Positions 1 to 9,441 of a stretch of DNA of 53,059 bases are shown in pieces. Positions within the stretch are counted from its first letter, which is position 1, and each line of letters starts with the position of its first letter. Location: NCBI GenBank assembly GCA_019751915.1, contig JAIEMS010000017.1, positions 1 to 53,059 of the forward strand, in the 5' to 3' direction. The notes beneath the pieces are model-generated. The model saw nothing but the letters and a program-made list of their open reading frames with translations. It did not search any database and had not been told where the DNA came from. The translations under genes and the position numbers were made by a program. The DNA comes from Burkholderiaceae bacterium. GTDB lineage: Bacteria; Pseudomonadota; Gammaproteobacteria; Burkholderiales; Burkholderiaceae_C.

Positions 1-33
1 TGAGGGGACGTCGGGCCATGATGGCTGAAGCAT
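1..33 (-). CDS. Possible 5' end of a gene running off the left edge
   Basis: An ATG on the minus strand (33 to 31) opens a frame of 11 codons (MLQPSWPDVPS) that stays open to the edge. GAGAGG lies about 12 bases upstream, a little far for a ribosome binding site. It would lie downstream of holA in the same direction. The fragment is too short to identify and could be chance. Confidence 0.25.
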   Translation of the reverse strand, partial: MLQPSWPDVPS

Positions 34-85
34 AACGCTAGGCGGCCTCTCAAAATAAGTTGTGTTAGCCACTCTTAGACGAACA

Positions 86-1141
86 TCAACGCCCGGCCAT
101 GGCAACCCGGCACAGTTGCAGCGCCAACCGCTGCAAGGCCTGCCAAGCATCCTGCGGCCAGTCGGGTACTTTGAGTCCCTTGACGATGCCATCGACCCAG
201 TGTGCCGACTGCAACAAATGTGCGGCCTCGGCATCAGACAAGCGCGGCACGATGCGCTCGTACAAGCGCTCTTTGGCCCCCCAGACACGGTTTTCGCGCA
301 AGGCAGCAGGCAAAGGTTTACCGGCATTCAGGGCATCTTTGACCCGTTTGAGGGTGCGGATGTCTTCGGCCAGTGCCCAATGCACCAGCACGGCGGCTTC
401 GCCCTCGGCCTGCAAACCGTCGAGCATGCGTTGCACCCGCAGCGCCTGCCCACCGAGTACGGCCTCGGACAGTTTAAAAACGTCGTAGCGCGCCACGTTG
501 AGCACAGCGGCCTCGACTTGCGCGGCGCTCAATTCGCCCGGCGGGTGCAAAAGTGCCAGTTTTTGGATTTCTTGGTGCGCCGCCAGCAGGTTGCCCTCAA
601 CGCGGTCGGCAAAGAACCCCAAGGTGCGCTGGCCTTCTTCGCCCGCCACCACGCGCTGGCCTTGCACGGCCAGCCGCTGGGCAATCCACTGCGGCAAAGC
701 AGCCCGGTCAATCGGGTCGATTTGCACCGTAGCACCGTTGTTTTCGAGCGCAGCAAACCAAGCCCCGGTTTTGGTGGCCTTGTCCAGACGCGGCAGCAGC
801 ACCAGCGTCAAGGTGCTGTCGTTGCCGGGCGCGGCTTGGGCGATCTGCTGAAGTGCGGCGCTGCCGTCTTTGCCCGGCTTTCCTGAGGGCACACGGATTT
901 CGAGCATCTGCTTGTCGGCAAACAAACTCAGGCTACCGCCAGCGGCCAACACCGCACTCCAGTCAAAGTGGGCACCGGCGACGGCAAAGGTGGTGCGCTC
1001 GGTGTAGCCCTGAGCGCGCGCCGCAGCGCGGATGGCATCTGCCGCCTCTTGCTGGAGCAATGGCTCGTCACCATGCAAGGTGTAGAGCGGGCGCAGGCCT
1101 TTTTGCAGGTGCGTAGCGAGCTGGTTCAGGGCAATGTGCAT
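86..1141 (-). CDS. holA: DNA polymerase III subunit delta
   Basis: This is the clamp-loader delta subunit, which opens the beta sliding clamp and forms the replicative clamp loader with delta' and gamma/tau. The 351-residue length is normal. The N-terminal part (LYTLHGDEPLLQQEAADAIR) has the family form YLLxGDExLLxxEaxdxIR, and the C-terminal helical part carries VHWALAEDIRTL, typical of the collar domain. No P-loop is present, as expected for delta. It starts 12 bases after the lptE stop, closing the classical leuS-lptE-holA cluster. Identification is firm from family features and neighbours. Confidence 0.95.
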   Translation of the reverse strand: MHIALNQLATHLQKGLRPLYTLHGDEPLLQQEAADAIRAAARAQGYTERTTFAVAGAHFDWSAVLAAGGSLSLFADKQMLEIRVPSGKPGKDGSAALQQIAQAAPGNDSTLTLVLLPRLDKATKTGAWFAALENNGATVQIDPIDRAALPQWIAQRLAVQGQRVVAGEEGQRTLGFFADRVEGNLLAAHQEIQKLALLHPPGELSAAQVEAAVLNVARYDVFKLSEAVLGGQALRVQRMLDGLQAEGEAAVLVHWALAEDIRTLKRVKDALNAGKPLPAALRENRVWGAKERLYERIVPRLSDAEAAHLLQSAHWVDGIVKGLKVPDWPQDAWQALQRLALQLCRVAMAGR

Positions 1142-1153
1142 GGGCAGTGCAAA

Positions 1154-1687
1154 TTACTGCCGACGCACTGCCGCCAACCGGCGCAGCAACTGCTGCACCA
1201 GATCGGTTTGCATGTTGCGGTAGAGCAAGGCTTCTTCGGCCTCTTTCGCCAAGGCGATGGTTTCGCTGTAGCTGATGTCGCGCGTTTGCAGCAGCTCGGT
1301 CTCGGGCAGTAGCTCTTGGCCGTCTTGCGCGCGCAGCTTGAAGCGCATCCGCAGGCGCAACTGCATTTCGCGCACTTGGCCCGATGCCGTCAAACCAACG
1401 ACGCTGCGCTCGTGCTGCTCAGAGAGCAAATCAAAAACCGCCTCAGCTTGGGGCAATTGGGCTGGTTCGCGCAACACCCGCAGGGCATCGGTGGCGCCTT
1501 CGAGGACGCGCTGCAATTCACGCGCCAACGGTGAGGTCGGCGGCGCAGCGATGTAGATCGACTTGAACGCAAACTCGGGCACGCCCCGCAGCCGAAAACC
1601 GCAGGCTGCCAGCACCAGCGGCGCAGGCAGCAGCGCCAGCAGAGTGCGTCGGCGCAGTGCGCCCACCAGTGCAGGGCGGTGTGCCAT
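1154..1687 (-). CDS. lptE: LPS-assembly lipoprotein LptE
   Basis: Outer-membrane lipoprotein that plugs the LptD barrel and takes part in inserting lipopolysaccharide at the cell surface. The N-terminus has arginines, a hydrophobic stretch and a lipobox ending LAAC (Cys about 29), followed by GFRLRG, the usual start of mature LptE. Length about 177 residues is normal. I chose ATG at 1687; a TTG two codons earlier (1693) would overlap the leuS stop and is the alternative. Its partner lptD lies in this same window near 38.2-40.7 kb, in a separate operon. Confidence 0.93.
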   Translation of the reverse strand: MAHRPALVGALRRRTLLALLPAPLVLAACGFRLRGVPEFAFKSIYIAAPPTSPLARELQRVLEGATDALRVLREPAQLPQAEAVFDLLSEQHERSVVGLTASGQVREMQLRLRMRFKLRAQDGQELLPETELLQTRDISYSETIALAKEAEEALLYRNMQTDLVQQLLRRLAAVRRQ

Positions 1688-1689
1688 GC

Positions 1690-4371
1690 TCAAAGCACCA
1701 CGTTGACAAGGCGGCCCGGCACCACAATGACCTTCTTGGGCAAGGCACCAGCGGCTTGCTTAACAAAGGCTTCGCTGGCCAGCGCTACGCGCTCAATTTC
1801 GGCCTTATCGGCCTGTGCTGGCACCAAAATCGAGCCGCGCAGCTTGCCATTGACTTGCAGCATCAGTTCGATTTCGTCTTGCACCAGTGCCTGTGCATCG
1901 ACCTTGGGCCAAGGTGCATCGAGCAAATCGCCCAAGTGCGCGGCGTAGCCCAGCTCTGACCACAGGCTATGGGCAATGTGCGGCGTGGCCGGGTACAGGC
2001 AGCGCAGCAAAATGCCAAAGCCCTCAATCAGCGCCACTTGCGCCCCGGTGCAGTCGTGGGCCTTGAAGTCTTCCAGCGCGTTGATCATCTTCATTGCGCC
2101 CGAAACCACGGTGTTGTACTGCATGCGTTGGTAGTCGTAATCGACCTGCTTGAGCACGGTGTGAATCCCCAACCGCAGCGCCTTGGCTTCTTTGCCAAAC
2201 TCAACATCTTTGAGGCTGCTAGCCCCCGCTACGCTTGCATTGACTGCTTCTAAATCAATAGCAGAAATTTTGACCCCAAAATTCCAGACCCGGCGCAAAA
2301 AGCGGTAGCTGCCTTCGACGGCAGCATCGTTCCACTCCAGCGTGGCTTCGGGCGGGGCGGTGAACATGGTGTACAGACGCGCGGTGTCAGCGCCGTACTT
2401 TTCGATCAAATCTTGCGGATCGACACCGTTGTTTTTCGACTTGGACATGGTGCCCACGCCCTCGTAGTCGATGGCAGTACCAACGGGCAAAGCACCGACC
2501 GCATTTTTCAGCTTGGCACCGATGACCTTGCCCGCATCGTCTTGCACATGCTCAACGTCGTGCGGCCAGAAGTAATCTTTGCCCCCTTTTTCCGTGCGGC
2601 GCGAGTAAATGTGGTTCAGCACCATGCCTTGCGTGAGCAGCTTGGTAAAGGGTTCATCGACCTTGACCAGCCCCAAGTCGCGCATCACCTTCGTCCAAAA
2701 GCGTGCGTAGAGCAAATGCAAAATGGCGTGTTCAATGCCGCCGATGTATTGGTCCATCGGCATCCAGTAATCAGCGCCCGACCCCACCATGGCCGTGCTG
2801 TTTTTCGGGTCGCAATAGCGCATGAAGTACCACGAGCTATCGACAAAGGTGTCCATGGTGTCGGTTTCGCGCCGCGCGGCCTTGCCACAGACCGGGCAGG
2901 TCACACCAGCGTGGAAGCCTTCGTGCTTGTGCAACGGGTTGCCCGAGCCATCGGGGATGCAGTCTTGCGGCAGCACCACCGGCAAGTCTTTCTCGGGCAC
3001 GGGCACTGCGCCGTGTTCGTCGCAGTGGATGATCGGAATCGGCGTGCCCCAGTAGCGCTGGCGGCTCACGCCCCAGTCGCGCAAACGCCAAGTGGTTTTT
3101 TTCTCGCCAAGGCCTAATTTTTCAAGCGCATGGGCGACCGCATGGACGGCTTCTTTGTGGCCCAATCCGCTAAAGCTATCGGAATTGACCGTCACGCCCT
3201 GCTCTTTATCGGCGTACCAGTCTTGCCATTGCAGGTAATCGAAGCTTTTGCCATCGACCTGCACCACCTGCTTGATCTCTAAACCGTATTGCAACGCAAA
3301 AGCAAAGTCGCGCTCGTCGTGGGCGGGGACTCCCATCACAGCGCCGTCGCCGTACCCCATCAGCACGTAGTTGCCGACCCAAACCTCGACCGCCTCGCCG
3401 GTGATCGGGTGGTTCACGCACAGGCCCGTGGGCTGGCCTTTCTTTTCCTGCGTTGCCAGCTCGGCCTCGGTGGTGCCACCACGCTTGCATTCTTCAATAA
3501 AGGCGGCCAGCTTCGGATTCGATAGGGCAGCGTGCGTAGCCAAGGGGTGCTCAGGAGCCACGGCGCAGAAGGTCACGCCCATGATGGTGTCAGCCCGGGT
3601 GGTGAACACATACAGCTTGCCATCGCCAATCAGCGTGCCGTCGTCGTCCGCAATGCTGTGCGGAAAGGCAAAGCGCACGCCTTGGCTTTTGCCAATCCAG
3701 TTTTCTTGCATCAGCTTGACACGCTCGGGCCAGCCGGGCATTTTGTCGCCCGCGACGTTGCCCAGCAGTTCTTCGGCGTAGTCGGTGATCTTCAGGTAAT
3801 AACCGGGGATTTCGCGCTTTTCCACCGCAGCGCCAGTGCGCCAGCCCTTGCCGTCAATCACCTGTTCATTCGCCAGCACGGTTTGATCGACCGGGTCCCA
3901 ATTGACGACTTGGGTTTTGCGGTAGGCGATGCCTTTTTCTAGCATCTTCAAAAACAGCCACTGGTTCCACTTGTAATAGTCGGGGTCACAGGTGGCAACT
4001 TCGCGGCTCCAATCAATCGCCAAGCCCATCGCCTGCATCTGCTTTTTCATGTAGGCGATGTTGTCGTAAGTCCACTGGGCTGGGGGTACGCCGTTTTTCA
4101 GGGCAGCGTTCTCAGCGGGCAAGCCAAAGGCATCCCAACCCATGGGCATCAGCACGTTGTAGCCATTCATGCGCAACTGGCGTGCCAGCATATCGTTGAT
4201 GGTGTAGTTGCGCACATGGCCCATGTGCAGCTTGCCGCTGGGGTAGGGCAGCATCGAGCAGGCGTAGAACTTCTTTTTGTCAGCGTTTTCGGTGACGCGG
4301 TAGGCATCGCTGGCAGTCCAATGGGCCTGCGCTGCGCGCTCGATCTCGGTGTGTTGGTATTTGTCTTGCAT
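1690..4371 (-). CDS. leuS: Leucyl-tRNA synthetase
   Basis: Class I aminoacyl-tRNA synthetase charging tRNA-Leu. The HIGH signature appears as HMGH (in [15 protein letters not shown]) and the KMSKS signature as MSKSKNN; the connective editing domain includes [10 protein letters not shown]. The start is the ATG at 4371 ([11 protein letters not shown]), matching the conserved family N-terminus; an upstream in-frame ATG at 4404 would add 11 unconserved residues. Length about 893 is slightly long for the family. Residues about 702-720, just after the catalytic core at the anticodon-binding domain, are encoded by a copy of the dispersed repeat and look like an in-frame insertion. Confidence 0.97.
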   Translation of the reverse strand: MQDKYQHTEIERAAQAHWTASDAYRVTENADKKKFYACSMLPYPSGKLHMGHVRNYTINDMLARQLRMNGYNVLMPMGWDAFGLPAENAALKNGVPPAQWTYDNIAYMKKQMQAMGLAIDWSREVATCDPDYYKWNQWLFLKMLEKGIAYRKTQVVNWDPVDQTVLANEQVIDGKGWRTGAAVEKREIPGYYLKITDYAEELLGNVAGDKMPGWPERVKLMQENWIGKSQGVRFAFPHSIADDDGTLIGDGKLYVFTTRADTIMGVTFCAVAPEHPLATHAALSNPKLAAFIEECKRGGTTEAELATQEKKGQPTGLCVNHPITGEAVEVWVGNYVLMGYGDGAVMGVPAHDERDFAFALQYGLEIKQVVQVDGKSFDYLQWQDWYADKEQGVTVNSDSFSGLGHKEAVHAVAHALEKLGLGEKKTTWRLRDWGVSRQRYWGTPIPIIHCDEHGAVPVPEKDLPVVLPQDCIPDGSGNPLHKHEGFHAGVTCPVCGKAARRETDTMDTFVDSSWYFMRYCDPKNSTAMVGSGADYWMPMDQYIGGIEHAILHLLYARFWTKVMRDLGLVKVDEPFTKLLTQGMVLNHIYSRRTEKGGKDYFWPHDVEHVQDDAGKVIGAKLKNAVGALPVGTAIDYEGVGTMSKSKNNGVDPQDLIEKYGADTARLYTMFTAPPEATLEWNDAAVEGSYRFLRRVWNFGVKISAIDLEAVNASVAGASSLKDVEFGKEAKALRLGIHTVLKQVDYDYQRMQYNTVVSGAMKMINALEDFKAHDCTGAQVALIEGFGILLRCLYPATPHIAHSLWSELGYAAHLGDLLDAPWPKVDAQALVQDEIELMLQVNGKLRGSILVPAQADKAEIERVALASEAFVKQAAGALPKKVIVVPGRLVNVVL
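2213..2266 (+). repeat. Dispersed repeat copy inside leuS
   Basis: Read on the plus strand this segment begins GGCTGCTAGCCC and ends CTTCTAAATCAATAGCAG, aligning by eye with the copies at 52815, 11022 and 22479. It is more AT-rich than the flanking leuS sequence, lies antisense to the gene, and keeps the reading frame, adding an Ala/Ser/Val-rich stretch ([17 protein letters not shown]). Confidence 0.65.
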
Positions 4372-4447
4372 GGGTGCCCGAAAAAAGGTGAGATGCAGCC
4401 GCAAACCGCTGCGTAGCCGGGGATTTTAGGTGCAGGCACTGGCGCGC

Positions 4448-4876
4448 TTACGGGCGCGGGGGCTGGACGGGTTCGGCAACAAAACCAATGCGGTGCAGTC
4501 CAGCTTGGTGCGCGACCCCCATGACCTCTACCACCCGGCCATAGGGCACAGCCGCATCGGCGCGCAATTGCAGTTCGGTGTCGGGGTGGGTGGCGGCAAT
4601 GGCTTGCAGGCGCTGGGCCAATGCGGGCTGCGACAACGGGACTTCATCGACCAAAACGCGGCTGTTTTTGTCTAAAACCACCGTGATCGAATGCGGCGCA
4701 GTGCCGGGTGTGGTGCCTGCGGTGCGGGGCAAATCAAGGCGGATGGAACTGGTCAGCAGCGGGGCCGTCAGGATAAAAATGACCACCAGCACCAGCATGA
4801 CATCAATCAGCGGTGTCATGTTGATCTCGCTCAGGGGCTGCGGCCCGGTGGTGCGTTCGAGTCTGCCAAAGGCCAT
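4448..4876 (-). CDS. exbD: Biopolymer transport protein ExbD/TolR family
   Basis: Inner-membrane subunit that with ExbB forms a proton-driven motor energising outer-membrane transporters (TonB) or Tol-Pal. It has the family layout: short cytoplasmic N-terminus ending EINMTPLIDVMLVLVVIF with the conserved membrane Asp, one membrane helix, then a periplasmic domain (about residues 50-142). Start chosen at 4876 (MAFGRLERT); the open frame continues upstream but overlaps exbB and has no family homology. Length 142 is normal. It follows exbB by 17 bases. Whether it serves TonB or Tol cannot be told here, since neither tonB nor tolA is nearby. Confidence 0.93.
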   Translation of the reverse strand: MAFGRLERTTGPQPLSEINMTPLIDVMLVLVVIFILTAPLLTSSIRLDLPRTAGTTPGTAPHSITVVLDKNSRVLVDEVPLSQPALAQRLQAIAATHPDTELQLRADAAVPYGRVVEVMGVAHQAGLHRIGFVAEPVQPPRP

Positions 4877-4893
4877 AGCGGGCGCTGAAAAAC

Positions 4894-5577
4894 TCAATCG
4901 GGCCGGGCCGCTGGTGCAGCCCCGAGCAGCAACTCGCGCAAATCGAGGGCAAAGCCCTCCAGATCGGCCTCGATGCGGCCAATCAAGCGGCCAAAAACGT
5001 TGTAGGCCAACACCGCAGGAATCGCCACCGCCAAGCCAGCGGCGGTCATGATGAGCGCCTCCCCAACCGGGCCAGCCACGCGGTCGATGCTGATTTGGCC
5101 CGCGCCCGCAATGGCCGCCAGTGCATGGTAAATGCCCCAAACGGTGCCCAACAGTCCGACAAAAGGCGCGGTAGAACCCACGGTCGCCAACAGCACTTGG
5201 CCCCATTGCAATCGGCCCAGCACCGTGTGCAAGGCATCGCGCAGCACCCGGGTCAGTTGCTGGCTGGCACTGCCCGCCTGTGCCAGCGTGGTGCCAGCGC
5301 CCGCCGAGGCTTGCAAAAATGCTACTGAATTTGTAGCTACAACCAAAGGCAGAACAAGGGCTTCGCGGTCAAAAGACTGTAAATTTTGGCTGGCGACCCC
5401 TATCGACGGTGCCTGCCAAAATGCCGCCGTGCAGCGCGCCACATCGGCACTGGCGCGGCGCAGCAGCAGCGCCTTCCAAACAATCACCACCCAGCTTGCC
5501 ACCGACATCAGCAGCAGCAGCGCCGCCGTAGCTTGCGCCACCACATCGCCTTGGCGCAAGCTGTGCAGTGCGTTCAT
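4894..5577 (-). CDS. exbB: MotA/TolQ/ExbB proton channel family protein
   Basis: Pore-forming partner of ExbD. Three hydrophobic segments are visible: residues about 15-35 (ALLLLMSVASWVVIVWKALLL), about 120-140 (LATVGSTAPFVGLLGTVWGIY, the strongly conserved family motif) and about 165-190 (ALIMTAAGLAVAIPAVLAYN). Length 227 is normal. It begins 17 bases after the dapB stop and is followed closely by exbD. Residues about 72-88 in the cytoplasmic loop (core VVATNSVAF) are encoded by a dispersed repeat copy, so the loop is probably longer or altered relative to relatives. Confidence 0.93.
   Translation of the reverse strand: MNALHSLRQGDVVAQATAALLLLMSVASWVVIVWKALLLRRASADVARCTAAFWQAPSIGVASQNLQSFDREALVLPLVVATNSVAFLQASAGAGTTLAQAGSASQQLTRVLRDALHTVLGRLQWGQVLLATVGSTAPFVGLLGTVWGIYHALAAIAGAGQISIDRVAGPVGEALIMTAAGLAVAIPAVLAYNVFGRLIGRIEADLEGFALDLRELLLGAAPAARPD
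5313..5363 (-). repeat. Dispersed repeat copy inside exbB
   Basis: Read on the minus strand: GCCCTTGTTCTGCC, then TTGTAGCTACAAATTCAGTAGCA, which fits the family pattern (AGCCCTTG, about 15 variable bases, TAGCTA, AT-rich centre, TAGCA). It is in frame with exbB and in the same sense. Confidence 0.65.
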
Positions 5578-5594
5578 GGCGCAGGCTGGCCCAA

Positions 5595-6437
5595 TCAGTT
5601 CAAGCCGAGCACATCGAACATGTCGAACATGCCGGTGCTCTGCCCTTGGGTGCAGACAAAGCGCACCGCGCGCAAGCTGCCTTGGGCGTAGGTGGTGCGG
5701 CTGCTGGATTTGTGCGTGATCTCGATGCGCTCGCCGGTACCGGCAAACAGCACGGTGTGGTCGCCCACAATGTCGCCGCCCCGGATGGTGGCAAAGCCAA
5801 TGCTGGAGGGATCGCGCTCGCCAGTAACACCCTCGCGGGCATAGACGGCGCAGTCTTTCAAATCACGGCCCAGTGCCTCGGCAATGACCTCGCCCATCTT
5901 CAGCGCCGTGCCCGAGGGGGCATCGACCTTGTGGCGGTGGTGGGCTTCAATGATTTCGATGTCGTAGCCGGTGGGCATGGCCTTGGCCGCCATTTGCAAC
6001 AGCTTGAAAGTGACGTTCACGCCAACGCTCATGTTCGGTGCAAAAACGATGGCAGTTTGACCGGCCAATGCTGTCATTTCGGACTTTTGCGCTGCGGTAA
6101 AGCCCGTGGTACCAACGACGGCCTTCACACCCAGTTGCGCACACACTTGCAAATGTGCCAGCGTCCCCTCGGGGCGGGTGAAGTCGATCAAAACATCGGC
6201 GTTCTTCAGGCCTGCTTGCAAATCGGCAGTGATCGGCACGCCGCTGGCGTAACCCAGAAAGGCAGTGGCATCAGAGCCAATCGAAGGGCTGGCCGGAATA
6301 TCGAGCGCTCCGGTCAGCACACAGTCGTCGCTGGCGCGGATGGCCTCGATCAGCATGCGGCCCATGCGACCGCTGGCACCGGCAACGGCCACGCGGTAAG
6401 GAGCCAAATGGGAAGCGGAAGAAGTTGTCGCAGTCAT
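5595..6437 (-). CDS. dapB: 4-hydroxy-tetrahydrodipicolinate reductase
   Basis: NAD(P)H-dependent reductase of the diaminopimelate/lysine pathway, supplying peptidoglycan precursors. The N-terminal Rossmann motif is [14 protein letters not shown] (about residues 15-28); the substrate-binding signature [22 protein letters not shown] is clear. Start placed at 6437 ([11 protein letters not shown]) because AGGA sits six bases upstream; an ATG two codons earlier at 6443 is the alternative. Length 280 is slightly above the usual 265-275 through a small N-terminal extension. It precedes exbB in an apparent operon. Confidence 0.96.
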   Translation of the reverse strand: MTATTSSASHLAPYRVAVAGASGRMGRMLIEAIRASDDCVLTGALDIPASPSIGSDATAFLGYASGVPITADLQAGLKNADVLIDFTRPEGTLAHLQVCAQLGVKAVVGTTGFTAAQKSEMTALAGQTAIVFAPNMSVGVNVTFKLLQMAAKAMPTGYDIEIIEAHHRHKVDAPSGTALKMGEVIAEALGRDLKDCAVYAREGVTGERDPSSIGFATIRGGDIVGDHTVLFAGTGERIEITHKSSSRTTYAQGSLRAVRFVCTQGQSTGMFDMFDVLGLN

Positions 6438-6496
6438 ATGCATTCCTGTAAATCAGATGCACCGCAGCAGCGGCACTGGCAAGAAAAGGGCCGTGC

Positions 6497-7063
6497 TCAA
6501 CGCACCGAAGGCTCTAGGGGCGGATAACTGGTGGGCAGTGCGGGCGCAGGCTCGGGCACCGCTCCAGAGGCAGCAGCTGCTGGGCGGGCCGGAAAACGCG
6601 CCAACTGGGACTCGGTGGCCTCCAGCGTGGGCACTGCGCGCTGGGACTTGCGCGTCTCTAGGGTCGAGACAAATTCGCTCTCAGAGGGCATAGCATCGCC
6701 CTCAAAGCGCTCAAAAACATCGCCATCAAAATAGACCGTCAGTTTGCGTGTTTGCGCCGGTACACCGGGGCGCTTGATGGTAAAAACATAATCCCAGCGG
6801 TCGGCGTGGAACAAGCTGGCAACCAGCGGCGAACCCAAAATATCGCGCACCTGCTGGCGCACCATGCCGGGCTGCAACGCCTCGACCTGTTCGCGCGAGA
6901 CAAAATTGCCCTGCACCACATCGACCTTGTAGGGTGTCACACCACTAACGAGGCGCTCGCTGGCATTGTCGAGGCTACCGCAGGCGGCCAGACTGGCAGC
7001 CCACAACAGGGCAAAACCCAGACGGGTGCGGCAATGGACTTGGGCAAACATGGGCAAAGACAT
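6497..7063 (-). CDS. bamE: Outer membrane protein assembly factor BamE (OmlA)
   Basis: Lipoprotein of the BAM complex that folds beta-barrel proteins into the outer membrane. It has a signal peptide with lipobox SLAAC (Cys about 28) and the SmpA/OmlA domain core (VSREQVEALQPGMVRQQVRD, then WDYVFTIKRPG). Length 188 is long because of a Pro/Ala-rich tail of about 50 residues after the domain, common in betaproteobacterial OmlA. It is divergent from fur, with about 53-74 bases between the starts, a common arrangement for omlA and fur in proteobacteria. Confidence 0.93.
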   Translation of the reverse strand: MSLPMFAQVHCRTRLGFALLWAASLAACGSLDNASERLVSGVTPYKVDVVQGNFVSREQVEALQPGMVRQQVRDILGSPLVASLFHADRWDYVFTIKRPGVPAQTRKLTVYFDGDVFERFEGDAMPSESEFVSTLETRKSQRAVPTLEATESQLARFPARPAAAASGAVPEPAPALPTSYPPLEPSVR

Positions 7064-7137
7064 AGGGCTATGATGGATTCATTGTAGCGGCTAGCCCACA
7101 GGCCTAGGCACGCTGGATGGCACACAAAAAATCCGAA

Positions 7138-7563
7138 ATGACGAACATTGATGAACTGAAAAACACGGGCCTCAAAGCCACCTTGCCACGCCTGAAGATT
7201 TTGGAGATTTTCCAAAAAGGTGCTCGGCGCCATATGACGGCAGAAGATGTTTTTCGGGTACTTTTAGAAGAACATGCCGATGTTGGTTTGGCCACGGTCT
7301 ACCGGGTGCTGACCCAATTCGAGCAAGCGGGTATTTTGATGCGCGGCCACTTTGAAAGTGGCAAAGCGGTGTACGAACTTGACCAAGGACAGCACCACGA
7401 CCACTTTGTCTGTACGACGTGTGGCAAGGTAGAGGAGTTTTACGATCCAGAAATCGAAAAACGCCAGCAATTGATCGCGAAAACCAAGGGCTGGGTGGTC
7501 AACGACCACGCCATGGCACTGTACGGACAGTGCGGCGCTTGCGTCAAACCGGCCCGCGCGTAA
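7138..7563 (+). CDS. fur: Ferric uptake regulator Fur
   Basis: Fe(II)-sensing repressor of iron uptake genes. The winged-helix N-terminal domain ([45 protein letters not shown]) is followed by the metal-binding dimerisation domain with [18 protein letters not shown] and a C-terminal CGAC, giving the structural Cys pairs. I prefer ATG at 7138 ([11 protein letters not shown], the conserved start), giving 141 residues; the in-frame ATG at 7117 adds MAHKKSE. It is convergent with hprK, leaving only six bases between stops and no terminator hairpin. Confidence 0.97.
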   Translation: MTNIDELKNTGLKATLPRLKILEIFQKGARRHMTAEDVFRVLLEEHADVGLATVYRVLTQFEQAGILMRGHFESGKAVYELDQGQHHDHFVCTTCGKVEEFYDPEIEKRQQLIAKTKGWVVNDHAMALYGQCGACVKPARA

Positions 7564-7569
7564 CACGCA

Positions 7570-8517
7570 TCAGCCCAAGTCCATGGCGCGCCGATGGCGC
7601 TCCACAAACTCTTGGTAGGTATCGATGCCGCGCAACTGCAAAATGGTGTTGCGCACTGCCGCCTCGACCAACACGGCAATATTGCGCCCAGCCACCACCT
7701 GAATCACGACCTTGAGCACCGGAACGCCCAGCACGTCCTGCGTCAACGGCTCGTAGGGCAGGCGCTCGTAATCGCGCTCCATGGTTTCTTTGCGCACCAA
7801 ATGCACAATCAACCGCAGGCGCATCTTGCGCCGCACAGCGGTTTCGCCAAAAATGGCACGAATGTCGAGCAGACCAATGCCACGCACTTCCAGCAGGTTT
7901 TGCAGCAGGTCAGGGCATTTGCCCTCAATGGTGGTTTGGTTGATGCGAAACAAATCGACTGCATCGTCGGCCACCAAGCCGTTGCCGCGCGAAATCAGCT
8001 CCAGCCCCAGCTCGCTCTTGCCCAAGCCAGATTCGCCCGTAATCAGCACGCCCAACCCCAAAATGTCCATGAACACGCCGTGCATGGTGGTGCGTTCGGC
8101 AAAATGCTTGGACAAGTAAGCGCGCAGCACGTCAATCACAAACGCCGAAGACTCGCGTGTGGAGAACATCGGAATTTGCGCACGCTCGCACATTTGCAGC
8201 AGGGCCTCGGGTGCGCCTTGGCCATCGGCCAAAATGAGCACCGGCGGCTCCAACGTGACGATCCGGGCAATGCGCCGCTTGCAATCTTCGGCAGTGGCGT
8301 TGGTGATGTAGGCAACTTCGCGGCTGCCCAAAATCTGCACCCGGTAGGGGTGGATGTAGTTCAAGTGACCGACCAAATCGGCACCGGAACGTGCTGCCCG
8401 CACTACGATTTCATCGAAACGGCGCTCAGAGGCCCCTAAACCGGCGACCCATTCCCAGCGCAAGGCGGAGCGGAATTCTTCAAACAGAGCATCAGCACTG
8501 ACAGCGTTGTGTTTCAC
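7570..8517 (-). CDS. hprK: HPr kinase/phosphorylase
   Basis: Bifunctional enzyme that phosphorylates and dephosphorylates the PTS carrier HPr on serine. The Walker A loop GESGLGKS is at about residues 161-168 and the HprK signature [16 protein letters not shown] follows at about 208-223. Length 315 is normal. It lies 21 bases after ptsN in the same direction, the usual proteobacterial pairing, in which the incomplete PTS serves regulation rather than sugar uptake. The HPr gene (ptsH) is not in the window. Confidence 0.96.
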   Translation of the reverse strand: MKHNAVSADALFEEFRSALRWEWVAGLGASERRFDEIVVRAARSGADLVGHLNYIHPYRVQILGSREVAYITNATAEDCKRRIARIVTLEPPVLILADGQGAPEALLQMCERAQIPMFSTRESSAFVIDVLRAYLSKHFAERTTMHGVFMDILGLGVLITGESGLGKSELGLELISRGNGLVADDAVDLFRINQTTIEGKCPDLLQNLLEVRGIGLLDIRAIFGETAVRRKMRLRLIVHLVRKETMERDYERLPYEPLTQDVLGVPVLKVVIQVVAGRNIAVLVEAAVRNTILQLRGIDTYQEFVERHRRAMDLG

Positions 8518-8538
8518 GGCGCTCGGGGTGGTTGGGGG

Positions 8539-9006
8539 TTAAGCAGACTGGGTGGACTGCCAGCGCGCCACCATAGCGTGCAGTTCGACGGCATTGGTGC
8601 TGGCCTTGATTTTTTCGCGCAATGCGCTGTCGCTGAGCAACTCGGCGATTTCGGACAAAATTTCAAGGTGTTTTTGCGTGGCCGCCTCAGGCACCAGCAA
8701 AAAAATCAGCAAGCCCACCGGCTGCTCGTCAGGGGCATCAAAGCCAATCGGGTTAGCCAACTGAAACACCGCCGCCATCGGGGCTTTGAGTCCCTTGATG
8801 CGTCCGTGCGGAATGGCAACCCCGTGCCCTAATCCGGTCGAGCCCAGACGCTCACGGGCAAACAGGCTATCGGTAACAAGGGCGCGCGATAGGCCGTGCA
8901 GACTTTCGAACAGCAGGCCAGCTTCTTCAAAGGCACGCTTTTTGCTGGTGGCATCGACGCTCACGAGCACTTGGGCGGCAGGCAGGATAGAGGAAAGGCG
9001 GTTCAT
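8539..9006 (-). CDS. ptsN: PTS IIA-like nitrogen-regulatory protein PtsN (EIIA-Ntr)
   Basis: Phosphorylatable regulator of the nitrogen PTS, influencing potassium transport and carbon/nitrogen balance in species studied. The active His is in GVAIPHGR (about residue 67) with the preceding RERLGSTGLG typical of the family. Start chosen at 9006 (MNRLSSILP), the conserved N-terminus; the frame is open 31 codons further but that stretch is Cys/Arg-rich and unlike the family. Length 155 is normal. Next downstream is hprK. The hpf terminator lies just upstream, so ptsN-hprK probably has its own promoter around 9007-9060. Confidence 0.95.
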   Translation of the reverse strand: MNRLSSILPAAQVLVSVDATSKKRAFEEAGLLFESLHGLSRALVTDSLFARERLGSTGLGHGVAIPHGRIKGLKAPMAAVFQLANPIGFDAPDEQPVGLLIFLLVPEAATQKHLEILSEIAELLSDSALREKIKASTNAVELHAMVARWQSTQSA

Positions 9007-9063
9007 GGTATTGGCGCAGATTATGCACCGCCTTACACCTGCTCCGGTGCACCTTTGTGACGC

Positions 9064-9089
9064 ACAAAAAAGCCGCCGTGCGGCGGCTG
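9064..9089 (-). terminator. Rho-independent terminator of hpf
   Basis: A perfect 8-bp stem AGCCGCCG/CGGCGGCT with a two-base minimal loop (9071-9088) is followed on the minus strand by six T (TTTTTTG). It sits 20 bases after the hpf stop, separating hpf from ptsN. Confidence 0.88.
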
Positions 9090-9108
9090 TGACAGACACG
9101 ATGCTCTT

Positions 9109-9441
9109 TCAGGCATGGAGCCGACGCGGCGAATCAAAATGGTGCTCCTGCAATCGGGTCTTGTAGCGCACCACCTGCCGGTCAAGTTTGTCGATCAGCT
9201 CATCGACCGCAGCGTACAAATCTTGGTGTGAAGACTCGGCAAAAATATCGCTGCCCTTGACGTGAACATTGCACTCAGCGCGCTGGCGCTTTTCTTTCTC
9301 CTTTTGGTTTTCCACGGTCAATCGAACCTTAACGCCAACGACTTGGTCAAAGTGGCGCGTAATGCGGTCGAGCTTACTGGTGACATAACTGCGCAAAGCG
9401 GGTGTTACTTCGAGATGGTGACCGCTGATCGTCAAATTCAT
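9109..9441 (-). CDS. hpf: Ribosome hibernation promoting factor / RaiA family
   Basis: Binds the 30S decoding region of idle ribosomes in stationary phase. The start [20 protein letters not shown] and the later [25 protein letters not shown] region fit the family. At 110 residues this is the short form without the dimerising C-terminal domain. Start at 9441 is supported by GGGAGA upstream; the open frame extends 23 unconserved codons further. In many proteobacteria hpf follows rpoN; here no rpoN is adjacent and hpf has its own terminator, so it is apparently transcribed alone from the 300-base gap before purC. Confidence 0.92.
   Translation of the reverse strand: MNLTISGHHLEVTPALRSYVTSKLDRITRHFDQVVGVKVRLTVENQKEKEKRQRAECNVHVKGSDIFAESSHQDLYAAVDELIDKLDRQVVRYKTRLQEHHFDSPRRLHA

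Noticed and set aside
1-80. Possible integron attC site (GCCTAGCGTTA and GTTAGCC)
   Set aside because: Core sites do not match RYYYAAC/GTRRRRY in the right arrangement and no integrase or cassettes are visible.
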